A stretch of 15,079 bases of DNA, from positions 1 through 15,079 of the forward strand of contig CAJWRL010000012.1 of assembly GCA_913046125.1 (NCBI GenBank), given 5' to 3'. The DNA comes from an uncultured Gammaproteobacteria bacterium (GTDB taxonomy: Bacteria; Pseudomonadota; Gammaproteobacteria; GCA-002705445; GCA-002716945). Below the pieces are notes generated by a model. It saw only the letters and a program-made list of their open reading frames with translations. It was not told the origin of the DNA and did no database searches. Positions 6,046 through 13,984 of this stretch are shown here, piece by piece. Numbering within the stretch: position 1 is the stretch's first letter; every line of letters starts with the position of its first letter. Both the position numbers and the translations under genes were made by a program.

Positions 6046-6543
6046 CTATATGGGTTTAATTTCATCTGGAGTATCAGTTGATGTTACTCCATGACACAGT
6101 GCAACTCCTAGGGCATCAGAGGCGTCTTCTTCAAGTTTCCTTCTTAATCTTAGTTTTCTCTTGACGAACTTTTGAACCTCCATCTTATCTGCAGCTCCGT
6201 TGCCAGTAATGATCATTTTAACTCTTCGCGGGCTGTACTCGTAAATGTTTCTATGCTCTCCGCTGCATGCAGATAGCGCTGCTCCCCGCGCTTGACCTAA
6301 TTTTATAGCCGTGCCCGCATTGACACTAAAAAAGACAGACTCTAATGCAATGTCATCTGGTTTATATTGTTCTATTAATCTTTTGGTATTATCGTAAATC
6401 AATGATAACTTAAGTGTGTACATATTTTTAAGTCCAGTTTTGAGTATCTCATGATGTAAATAGGTAGGCTTAGACTCCTCTAACTTAATAATACCGTATC
6501 CTGTGATGTTTGTTCCTGGATCAATTCCCAATATGACTGTCAT
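6046..6543 (-). CDS. ruvC: Holliday junction resolvase RuvC
   Basis: RuvC is a dimeric endonuclease that cuts four-way DNA junctions bound by RuvAB. The 165-residue product starts with ILGIDPGTNITGYG (catalytic Asp8), has Glu68 in IALESVFF, and Asp140 and Asp143 in EDASDALG. These four acids match Asp7, Glu66, Asp138 and Asp141 of E. coli RuvC. Length is normal. It starts at the ATG at 6543, seven bases behind yebC, as in many gammaproteobacteria. The usual next genes ruvA and ruvB are absent; queE follows instead. No ribosome binding site is visible before the start. Confidence 0.96.
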   Translation of the reverse strand: MTVILGIDPGTNITGYGIIKLEESKPTYLHHEILKTGLKNMYTLKLSLIYDNTKRLIEQYKPDDIALESVFFSVNAGTAIKLGQARGAALSACSGEHRNIYEYSPRRVKMIITGNGAADKMEVQKFVKRKLRLRRKLEEDASDALGVALCHGVTSTDTPDEIKPI

Positions 6544-6550
6544 TACTATT

Positions 6551-7264
6551 TTATATTATATTAATGTTCGTATATATATTCTGAACATCATCTAAATCCT
6601 CTAAATTATCTGTAAACATTTCAACCTGCTCTAAATCGCTTTCACCAATATCACACATTGTTGTTGGTTCGAGTATCAATTCCTCATCTTTCGTTTTGAT
6701 AGATTTAGACTCGAAGAAGGTTTTAACTGTAAATAAATTTGTAGGTTCAGTATTGATAATACAGTCATTGCCGGTTTGCTCATAATCTAGGATTTCCACA
6801 TCATCAATTAGATTTATCAGATCATCTTCTGTTGTGTCAATGACTGTAAGAATCCCAACTTTTTTGAATAAGTGAGAGACTGACCCTTTGGTGCCAAGGC
6901 TACCGTTATATTTAGTTAGAGCATGCCTGACTTCAGAGACAGTGCGGTTTTTATTATCCGTTAGACATTCGATAATGACTGCTATTCCTTTTGGGCCATA
7001 TCCCTCATATGTTATTTCCTCGAAAGAACTATCGCTCTGTCCAGAGCCCTTTTTAATAGCCCTCTCAATTGTATCTTTGGGCACACTGTTCTTATTAGCC
7101 TTCGTCATAGCAAGTCTCAATCTTGAATTACTACTCATATCAGGGCCAGCAAGTTTTACAGCAACAGTAATCTCTCTAATTATCTTTGTAAAAACTTTTC
7201 CTCTTTTATTGTCTTGTGCTTTTTTTCGGTGTTGAATATTAGCCCATTTACTATGACCAGCCAT
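6551..7264 (-). CDS. yebC: YebC/TACO1 family protein
   Basis: YebC/TACO1 proteins are widespread cytosolic proteins described both as DNA-binding regulators and as aids to translation through difficult peptides such as proline runs. The 237-residue product begins with the family signature MAGHSKWANIQHRKKAQD and continues with KGSG and the YEGYGPKG segment near residues 84-91. Its acidic C-terminal domain is typical, as is the length. The ATG overlaps the nadA stop by one base (TAATG), and an AGAGGG purine run upstream may act as a ribosome binding site. The order yebC-ruvC is conserved in gammaproteobacteria. Confidence 0.95.
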   Translation of the reverse strand: MAGHSKWANIQHRKKAQDNKRGKVFTKIIREITVAVKLAGPDMSSNSRLRLAMTKANKNSVPKDTIERAIKKGSGQSDSSFEEITYEGYGPKGIAVIIECLTDNKNRTVSEVRHALTKYNGSLGTKGSVSHLFKKVGILTVIDTTEDDLINLIDDVEILDYEQTGNDCIINTEPTNLFTVKTFFESKSIKTKDEELILEPTTMCDIGESDLEQVEMFTDNLEDLDDVQNIYTNINII

Positions 7265-8256
7265 TATGATGCCCTCTTATTTTTTTGATAATACTTATCC
7301 TCAAACTCAATCATTCTATTGATTGATTTTTTCGCATGTGCCACTGTTTTCTCATCAAGATGTATCTCATTATTTTGGTTAATTACGTTCATGAGTTTAT
7401 CAAATGTATTGAGGTGCATCCATGGGCACCTACCACAACTCTTACATGTTGCGCCTTCTCCTTCAGTAGGAGCCTCAAAAAAATTTTTTTCAGGAGATAG
7501 TTTTTTCATTTGATAGAAAATTCCTTTTTCGGTAGCTACTATAATATTTTTCGATTTGCTAATTTTAGATGCATTTATTAACTTTGTTGTTGACCCAACA
7601 ACGTCTGCGAGCTGTATTATACTCCTTGGTGATTCAGGGTGAACTAGAACTTCACAGTCTCCTAACTCTTGAATAAGTTTTTTAAGCTCTATAGTCTTGT
7701 ATTCTTCATGAACTATACACGCACCATCCCACATAATCATGTCTACTCCTGTTTGATCTTGAATATAGGATCCTAAGTATTTATCAGGTGCCCAAATGAT
7801 TTTCTTACCACGACTTGCTAAGTTTTCAACAAGTGGAATTGCTATACTTGATGTAACTACCCAATCAGACATAGCTTTTACCTCGGCACTTGTATTAGCG
7901 TATACAACAATATCCCGATCAGGGTATTTATCACAAAAGTTTTTAAAATCATCTACACCACAACTGTCATCAAGAGAACAAGTTGCATCTTTATCTAAAA
8001 CATATATTTTTTTTTCTGGATTAAGTATTTTTGCTGTCTCACCCATGAACCTAACACCTGCTATGATTAGATTTTTCTCTGTTTGCTCGGTACCAAATTT
8101 AGCCATTTGAAGTGAGTCCGCCACACATCCTCCAGTATCTTCTGTAAGCCTCTGAATTTCACTATCTACATAATAGTGAGATATGAGCTTGGCATCATTG
8201 ACATTAAGAAATTTTTTAACTTCTTCTAATCTTCTTTTATAGTTACTCTCATTCAT
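7264..8256 (-). CDS. nadA: Quinolinate synthase NadA
   Basis: NadA condenses iminoaspartate from NadB with dihydroxyacetone phosphate to quinolinate, in de novo NAD synthesis, using a [4Fe-4S] cluster. In the 330-residue product, cysteines 93, 180 and 277 have exactly the spacing of the cluster ligands C113, C200 and C297 of the E. coli enzyme. C277 lies in the CKSCGRCPWM segment. Other hallmarks are AHYYVDSEIQ-like ISHYYVDSEIQ near residues 25-35 and GVRFMGETAKIL. The protein is slightly shorter than the E. coli enzyme at the N-terminus. Its ATG overlaps the aspS stop (ATGA), and its stop overlaps yebC by one base. nadB and nadC are not here. Confidence 0.96.
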   Translation of the reverse strand: MNESNYKRRLEEVKKFLNVNDAKLISHYYVDSEIQRLTEDTGGCVADSLQMAKFGTEQTEKNLIIAGVRFMGETAKILNPEKKIYVLDKDATCSLDDSCGVDDFKNFCDKYPDRDIVVYANTSAEVKAMSDWVVTSSIAIPLVENLASRGKKIIWAPDKYLGSYIQDQTGVDMIMWDGACIVHEEYKTIELKKLIQELGDCEVLVHPESPRSIIQLADVVGSTTKLINASKISKSKNIIVATEKGIFYQMKKLSPEKNFFEAPTEGEGATCKSCGRCPWMHLNTFDKLMNVINQNNEIHLDEKTVAHAKKSINRMIEFEDKYYQKNKRAS

Positions 8257-10013
8257 GTCTTTGGCTTATTGGTTTTTATTGCAAGTTCTTTTAGTTGCTC
8301 TGAATCTATTTCAGTTGGGGCTTCCGTTAGAAGGCATGATGAAGATTGTGTCTTAGGAAAAGCAATGGTATCTCTAATAGAGCTTAAGCCTCTTAATAAC
8401 ATAACTATTCTATCCAAGCCAAAGGCAATACCTGCATGAGGTGGACACCCGTATTCCAAAGACTTAAGAAAAAAACCGAATTTACTCTCTATCTCACTAT
8501 CAGTAAGCTTAAGTGCCTGAAAAACTTTGAGTTGTTCTGACTTCTCATGAATACGCACTGAACCACCCCCAATTTCGTTACCATTAAGTGTAAGATCATA
8601 CGCGCGTGAGAGCGTCTGATCATTAAAATCTTGGTCATTTGAGGCTGGGGATGTAAATGGATGATGAAGAGAAGTTAAGTTTTTAGTCCCCTTTTCATAT
8701 TCAAACATCGGATAATCGATAATCCATGCAAACTCAAAACCACTTTTTAATAGATTCAAATCAGAACCAATTTTTGAGATCAAGGCTGACATTGAGCTAT
8801 TAACAATATCTACTGTATCTGCTGAAAAAAAGATCAGGTCGCCACTAGATGGTTGAACTGATTTAATAATCGCATCTATTTCTTCAGAACTTAAAAACTT
8901 TTTGATTGGCGAGCTAATCCCTGTGTCAGTGTTATTTGAGTCTTCAACTTTAAAATAAGCTAAACCTTTAGCTCCGAATGTTTTAACAAGATCAGTGTAG
9001 TCATCAATATTCTTTCTAGTTAATTTAGAGCCATCTGGAATATTAAGTGCAACAATACGTTTATCAGAATTATTGACACAATCTTTGAATACTTTGAAAT
9101 CTGTATTAACAAGATAGTCTGATATATCAACTAGATGAAGTGGATTTCTTAAGTCGGGTTTATCACAACCATATCGTTCCATGGATTCCTTATAACTAAT
9201 TTTTGGAAATTTTAAAGTTACATCCTTATCAATCAATTCCGTAAATATCTTTTGCATCAATGACTCAGATAAATGCATAATATCTTCTTCATTATAAAAC
9301 GAACACTCTATATCAAGCTGTGTAAATTCAGGCTGACGATCTGCCCTCAAATCTTCATCACGAAAACATTTTGCTATTTGATAATATTTATCTAAACCAG
9401 ACATCATTAGCATTTGTTTAAATAGTTGTGGTGACTGTGGTAATGCAAAAAAACTGCCTTTATGAACTCTACTTGGAACAATATAATCTCTCGCCCCTTC
9501 AGGTGTTGGTTTTGTAAGAATAGGTGTTTCGATTTCATTAAACTCCATGTCATTTAGATGATTTCTGATCGTACTAAAAAGTTTTGATCTAAATCTTAAA
9601 TTATCCTGCATGTATGTACTTCTCAAGTCGATATACCTATATTGTAATCTCAAGTCTTCATTAGTGGCCTCATCATTGACTTTAAAGGGTGTAGTTTTAG
9701 ACGTATTGAGTATTGTTAAGTCCTTGGCAACAATTTCTATCTTACCGGTAGACATTTCAGGATTATCCGTACCATCTAGTCTCTTTTTTACTATGCCACA
9801 TACCTCAAGCACGTATTCGGAACGTATAGCTTGCGCAGCCTCGAATATTTCCCTCTCTTCTGGATTGAAAACTACTTGTACTAGCCCAGTGTGATCTCTT
9901 AAATCGATAAATATAACTCCACCATGGTCTCTGCGAGTATTGACCCAACCTTTTATTACAAGATTTTGTTCAACTGATTTGAGATCAATAAGACCGCAAT
10001 AAGATCTTTGCAT
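8253..10013 (-). CDS. aspS: Aspartyl-tRNA synthetase
   Basis: AspS is the class II synthetase charging tRNA-Asp with aspartate. The 586-residue product is of the bacterial type. It has an N-terminal OB-fold anticodon-binding domain (about residues 1-105, with GWVNTRRDHGG), motif 2 in CFRDEDLRADRQPEFTQLD, a bacterial GAD insertion (about 280-410), and motif 3 in GIAFGLDRIVMLL near the C-terminus. Length is as expected. The start is the ATG at 10013, three bases behind the fmdB-type gene, without a clear ribosome binding site. Its stop overlaps the nadA start. Whether it is discriminating or also charges tRNA-Asn was not worked out. Confidence 0.97.
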   Translation of the reverse strand: MQRSYCGLIDLKSVEQNLVIKGWVNTRRDHGGVIFIDLRDHTGLVQVVFNPEEREIFEAAQAIRSEYVLEVCGIVKKRLDGTDNPEMSTGKIEIVAKDLTILNTSKTTPFKVNDEATNEDLRLQYRYIDLRSTYMQDNLRFRSKLFSTIRNHLNDMEFNEIETPILTKPTPEGARDYIVPSRVHKGSFFALPQSPQLFKQMLMMSGLDKYYQIAKCFRDEDLRADRQPEFTQLDIECSFYNEEDIMHLSESLMQKIFTELIDKDVTLKFPKISYKESMERYGCDKPDLRNPLHLVDISDYLVNTDFKVFKDCVNNSDKRIVALNIPDGSKLTRKNIDDYTDLVKTFGAKGLAYFKVEDSNNTDTGISSPIKKFLSSEEIDAIIKSVQPSSGDLIFFSADTVDIVNSSMSALISKIGSDLNLLKSGFEFAWIIDYPMFEYEKGTKNLTSLHHPFTSPASNDQDFNDQTLSRAYDLTLNGNEIGGGSVRIHEKSEQLKVFQALKLTDSEIESKFGFFLKSLEYGCPPHAGIAFGLDRIVMLLRGLSSIRDTIAFPKTQSSSCLLTEAPTEIDSEQLKELAIKTNKPKT

Positions 10014-10016
10014 AGT

Positions 10017-10229
10017 TTATGTTTCCGTTTTTTTTGTATCAGATTTTTTTGTTTTAAAATCAGTTTCATACCAACCGGACCCTTTTAGCCTAAAACCAGA
10101 CGACGATACCATTCGATGAACAGTGCCATTTTTACTACACTTACATTTAGTAAGCTTTTTTTCCGAGATTTTTTGTATAACTTCGAAAACTTTATCGCAA
10201 TCTTCACATTTATATTCGTATATTGGCAT
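10017..10229 (-). CDS. FmdB-type zinc ribbon protein with compressed second knuckle
   Basis: This is a small protein of the FmdB family, often annotated as a regulatory zinc ribbon and commonly found before aspS in gammaproteobacteria. The 70-residue product begins with MPIYEYKCEDC (C8, C11), and the region SSGFRLKGSGWYETDF (residues 43-58) is a strong family signature. The tail is rich in Lys, Thr and Asp. In most relatives the second knuckle is C-x2-C; here it is C29-x1-C31 (KCKCSK), one residue shorter, so zinc may be bound differently or lost. It is the first gene of the minus-strand operon, with a TATAAT about 35 bases upstream of its ATG. Its molecular function is not established. Confidence 0.88.
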   Translation of the reverse strand: MPIYEYKCEDCDKVFEVIQKISEKKLTKCKCSKNGTVHRMVSSSGFRLKGSGWYETDFKTKKSDTKKTET

Positions 10230-10264
10230 TGTTATTGAATTAAGTTAATTTTGAGTTCTAAATT

Positions 10265-10270
10265 ATTATA
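10265..10270 (-). promoter_or_regulatory. -10 box of the fmdB-aspS operon promoter
   Basis: A perfect TATAAT on the minus strand in the divergent 97-base intergenic region, preceded by TTTTG. It predicts a 5' leader of about 29 bases before the ATG at 10229. No good -35 is seen. It may drive the whole run down to the hydrolase. Confidence 0.5.
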
Positions 10271-10305
10271 CAAAAAAAATCTTATTTTATCTCTTTTAAA
10301 TTTAA

Positions 10306-10314
10306 TGCTATAAT
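10306..10314 (+). promoter_or_regulatory. Extended -10 promoter of the cytochrome pair
   Basis: TGCTATAAT is a perfect extended -10, which can work without a -35 (the best upstream candidate, TTTATC at 10286-10291, is poor). Transcription would start near 10321, leaving a leader of only about six bases before the ATG at 10327. Confidence 0.6.
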
Positions 10315-10326
10315 GCCACAAATTTT

Positions 10327-10632
10327 ATGAAAGCTATACTCAAAAGCATTGCTATATTAGCCATATCCGTTTCGATTTCACACGCTGATGAATATACAGG
10401 AAGAGAAAAATCAGAGACTTGTCTTGGTTGTCATGCTATCGAGGGTTACAACAACACTTATCCTACCTACAAGGTACCAAAATTAGGGGGCCAACATGCT
10501 GACTATATAATCTCAGCGCTCAAAGCATACCAAAAGGGAGAGAGAAAACATGGCACCATGCATGCAAATGCATCAGGATTGTCTGACCAGGATATCATTG
10601 ATATAGCAAACTATTTTGAATCAGTGAAATGA
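10327..10632 (+). CDS. Single-haem c553-type cytochrome c (first of a tandem pair)
   Basis: This is a small soluble periplasmic class I cytochrome c that carries single electrons. The 101-residue product has a signal peptide cut after Ala20 (SHA-DE), a haem site CLGCH (C32, C35, H36) and a probable distal ligand Met78 in the HGTMHANA segment. The C-terminal helix LSDQDIIDIANYF is shared with cytochromes c553 and c4. It overlaps the next gene, its paralogue, by four bases (ATGA). Together they resemble the two halves of a cytochrome c4 encoded as separate genes. A role in taking electrons from SoxXA or another periplasmic donor to the terminal oxidase is plausible but inferred. Confidence 0.9.
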   Translation: MKAILKSIAILAISVSISHADEYTGREKSETCLGCHAIEGYNNTYPTYKVPKLGGQHADYIISALKAYQKGERKHGTMHANASGLSDQDIIDIANYFESVK

Positions 10633-10955
10633 GAAAATACTTTTTTATCATATGTTTAACTTTTTTCTTTAGTAATCAAGTCATTGCTGATTCTAGCTAT
10701 GACCGTGGTAAAGAAAAATCTGTTACATGCTCCGCATGTCATGGTGGTGATGGAAATAGTGAAAATAAATTGTACCCAAGGTTAGCTGGTCAATATAAAA
10801 ATTACCTTATTCATTCATTGAATGCATATAAAAGTGGTGAAAGACAAAATGCAATAATGAGTGGTTTTGCAGCTGGTCTATCAGAACAAGATATAATTGA
10901 TTTATCAACATATTACTCTAAACAGAAAGGTTTAAAGATAATCCCTAAAAATTAA
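10629..10955 (+). CDS. Single-haem c553-type cytochrome c (second of a tandem pair)
   Basis: This is a second small periplasmic class I cytochrome c. The 108-residue product has a signal peptide cut after Ala20 (VIA-DS), a haem site CSACH (C34, C37, H38), a GDGNS loop typical of cytochrome c4/c553 domains, and a probable ligand Met77 in NAIMSGFAAGL. Its LSEQDIIDLSTYY helix closely mirrors the LSDQDIIDIANYF helix of the preceding gene, so the two are paralogues from a tandem duplication. The start overlaps the upstream stop (ATGA). Its own stop overlaps the stop of the RND permease gene on the other strand by four bases, with no terminator between them. Confidence 0.9.
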   Translation: MRKYFFIICLTFFFSNQVIADSSYDRGKEKSVTCSACHGGDGNSENKLYPRLAGQYKNYLIHSLNAYKSGERQNAIMSGFAAGLSEQDIIDLSTYYSKQKGLKIIPKN

Positions 10956-13900
10956 TCGTCCTTCTCAATTAACAGATACAGCGCTGGAATTAAATATAGA
11001 GTAATAAAGGATGCTAATGCAATGCCTCCGAAAACAACTACAGACATAGCAAAGCGACTCTCGGCTCCTGCTCCCGTGCTCAAGATTAATGGTATTGCAC
11101 CGAGTAATGTTGATAGTGTTGTCATGATAACAGGCCTGAATCTTATGAGTGATGATTCAATAATGGCCTGAGATTTTCTCATCCCATCCTCAATTAACTG
11201 ATTTGCGAATTCTACTACAAGTATGCCATTTTTTGCTATCAATCCAATTAGCATTAAGAAGCCTATTTGACTGTAAACGTTTAGTGACGTCCCGGTTACA
11301 AAAAGAGAATAGATACCGGCAGTCATAGTAATAGGAACTGTTAAAATTATAATTAAAGGATTTCTGAAACTTTCAAATTGTGCAGATAGTACTAAATAAA
11401 CAACTAAGATTGCCATAAGAATTGTCAACTCGAGCTTATAACCAGTCTCAAAATACTCTTTAGATGCACCTGCAAAAGATATTTTTGCATTTGATGGCAG
11501 TACCTTACTTGATTCGTTGATGAGGTCATTTAAAGTATCTCCGAGTGATGAACCTGGCGAGATTGAGGAAGATAATGTAACTGATGGGAGTCTATTGACT
11601 CTCTTTAAACTTTTGCTGGTAGCCTCAAGATTGTTGTTAACCAAATTACTAAGAGGTATCAGCTTTTGCGTAGTGCTAGATTTGATAAAAATATTATCAA
11701 GATTTGATTCATCAACAAGATAGTCCTCATCAGCCTTTAAAATTACGTTGTAAGTTATTCCATCAAGTGAATAATTTGTCACTTTCCTTGAGCCATATAA
11801 TGCATCTAGAGATGTTGCAATATCATCAGCAGAAACACCCAGATTTGAAGCAGCATCTCTGTCAACCTTTAGATTAAGTCTAGGTTTATCTACTTTATAA
11901 TCTATCCTAGCATTTCTGAGTCCTATATCTTGAGATATATTTTTGATAGTCTCTCCCCACTCTCCAACTTGATCATAATCGGTTCCACTAATGACTAGTC
12001 TTACGGGTGATTTGAATGGACTTTGTCCAAGACTAGGAGGATTAATAGTAAATATCATGGCGCCTGGCATTGATATTAATTTAGGAAAAATTTCACGAAC
12101 TATATCCTTTTGATGTCTTGATCTGTCTTCCCAGGGCATTAGAGATGCGAAAATGAATGCTGAGTTAACATTACCGGGCTCACCAGAGAAGCCAGGAGCA
12201 ACAATTGCAAAAACTGTCTTTATTTCTCCTTTATCCACATAATCAGATAATATATTTTCAACTTTTTTCACCATTCCATTCGTATAATCTAGTGAAGAGC
12301 CCTCTGGACCATTAACTGATACAATAAATATTCCCCTATCTTCTGATGGTGCTAATTCTTTTGGTATAAATTTAAACAAAAGGAATGAGATTATTATAAA
12401 AATGATTGTCACACTATAGACCATCTTTGTATTGCTTTGAGAGGCAAGAAGAGATGATTCGTAAAATCGTTTGAATTTAGAGAATAACTCTCTTTGTTCA
12501 TGTTTCTGATTTTTCTCAAGGATTTTAGAACACATCATTGGTGTAAGTGTAAGAGCTACAAAACTTGAAATTATTACAGCAAAAGATAATACGACACCAA
12601 ACTCGATAAATAATCTTCCAGTCTTACCTCCCATAAAAGATAAAGGTAGAAAGACACTGACCAGAACAAGAGTGGTAGCTATTACTACAAAAGTGATTTG
12701 TTTAGCACCATTAATAGATGCAGTGTAGTTATCCTCTCCATTCTCTATTCTCCTTTTGATATTTTCCATAACAACTATAGAGTCATCTACGATGAGGCCG
12801 ATAGCTAACACCAATGCTAGGAATGTCAGTACATTCAGAGAGTACCCAAATATATAAATTATAAAAAATGTTCCAATAATAGATATTGGAATAGTAACTG
12901 CGGGTATAATAGTGGCAGTTTTAGATGATAAAAAATAATAAATAATTAAAATGACAAGAATCATTGAAACAGTAAGAGCAAACCTTATCTCACTGATAGA
13001 CTCATTTACAAATTTTGATTGATCGTAGCCAATAGTCATATTTATACTTTCAGGTAATGATGGTCTAATTAAATCTAGTTCAGCTTTTATATTATTAGCA
13101 ACATCCAGTACGTTTGACTTAGTTTGTCTGACAATGCCTAATCCTATAGCGCTTTTATTATTAGCTCTGAGAAATCCCCGATCAGACTCCGGTCCTATTT
13201 CAATTTTCGCTACATCAGAAAGATATACTTTGGAATCACCATAGTGCTTAATAACAATCTTGTTATACTCATTAAGAGTTTTTAATTTTGAATCTAATTT
13301 CAAACCTATCTCTCTATCAGTAGATTCAAATCTTCCGGCGCCCCGCTCAATATTCTCATTTTTAATAGCTTGTATCACATCGATAATCGTTAAGCCTCGC
13401 GAGGATATTTGCTCAGGATTCATCCAGACTCTGACAGAATATTTTCTCTCTCCACCTATTGTAATTGATGCAACTCCCGGCTGAATTGATAGTCTATCCA
13501 CGACATTTCTATCAAGATAATCATTCAGCTGAATAGAGGTCAGAATATCACTAGAAAAACCAATCCACATTATCGCTCTAGCATCAGAATCAGATTTTGC
13601 AATTCTCGGAGATTCGGCCTCTGCGGGCAATAAAGCAGCTACTCTTGAGACTTTATCTCTTACATCATTTGCGGCCGTGTCTAGGTCTGTTTCTAATGTG
13701 AATTCTATTCTTATTTTTGATAATTCATCCCTGCTCTCAGATGTAATTTCTCTTATTCCTGATATTCCCGACAAAGAATCCTCAATTATTTCTGTTACAT
13801 CTCTCTCTAAGATTTTAGATGAAGCTCCCAAGTATACAGTCGTTACAGTTACAACTGGTCTATCAATATCAGGATATTCACGTATGGTCAGCTTATCATA

Positions 13901-13984
13901 TGATGCTAAACCTATGAGGATCACAAATAAGCTTAGAACAGCTGCGAGCACAGGTCTTTTTACAGTAGTTTCAGATATATGCAT
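10952..13984 (-). CDS. RND-family multidrug efflux permease
   Basis: This is an inner-membrane proton-driven exporter of the HAE1/AcrB type. The 1010-residue product starts with an N-terminal membrane helix (about 12-30) and a large periplasmic loop. The first membrane bundle (about 335-480) carries the conserved Asp400-Asp401 pair in GLIVDDSIVVMEN. A short membrane helix near residue 525 leads to the second periplasmic loop, and the second bundle contains Lys918 in GLIAKNGILVVEF. These match the Asp407, Asp408 and Lys940 proton relay of AcrB. Length is near normal. Its ATG overlaps the adaptor stop by one base (TAATG), so the two are coupled. No outer-membrane channel gene is present. Substrate is unknown. 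Confidence 0.95.
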   Translation of the reverse strand: MHISETTVKRPVLAAVLSLFVILIGLASYDKLTIREYPDIDRPVVTVTTVYLGASSKILERDVTEIIEDSLSGISGIREITSESRDELSKIRIEFTLETDLDTAANDVRDKVSRVAALLPAEAESPRIAKSDSDARAIMWIGFSSDILTSIQLNDYLDRNVVDRLSIQPGVASITIGGERKYSVRVWMNPEQISSRGLTIIDVIQAIKNENIERGAGRFESTDREIGLKLDSKLKTLNEYNKIVIKHYGDSKVYLSDVAKIEIGPESDRGFLRANNKSAIGLGIVRQTKSNVLDVANNIKAELDLIRPSLPESINMTIGYDQSKFVNESISEIRFALTVSMILVILIIYYFLSSKTATIIPAVTIPISIIGTFFIIYIFGYSLNVLTFLALVLAIGLIVDDSIVVMENIKRRIENGEDNYTASINGAKQITFVVIATTLVLVSVFLPLSFMGGKTGRLFIEFGVVLSFAVIISSFVALTLTPMMCSKILEKNQKHEQRELFSKFKRFYESSLLASQSNTKMVYSVTIIFIIISFLLFKFIPKELAPSEDRGIFIVSVNGPEGSSLDYTNGMVKKVENILSDYVDKGEIKTVFAIVAPGFSGEPGNVNSAFIFASLMPWEDRSRHQKDIVREIFPKLISMPGAMIFTINPPSLGQSPFKSPVRLVISGTDYDQVGEWGETIKNISQDIGLRNARIDYKVDKPRLNLKVDRDAASNLGVSADDIATSLDALYGSRKVTNYSLDGITYNVILKADEDYLVDESNLDNIFIKSSTTQKLIPLSNLVNNNLEATSKSLKRVNRLPSVTLSSSISPGSSLGDTLNDLINESSKVLPSNAKISFAGASKEYFETGYKLELTILMAILVVYLVLSAQFESFRNPLIIILTVPITMTAGIYSLFVTGTSLNVYSQIGFLMLIGLIAKNGILVVEFANQLIEDGMRKSQAIIESSLIRFRPVIMTTLSTLLGAIPLILSTGAGAESRFAMSVVVFGGIALASFITLYLIPALYLLIEKDD

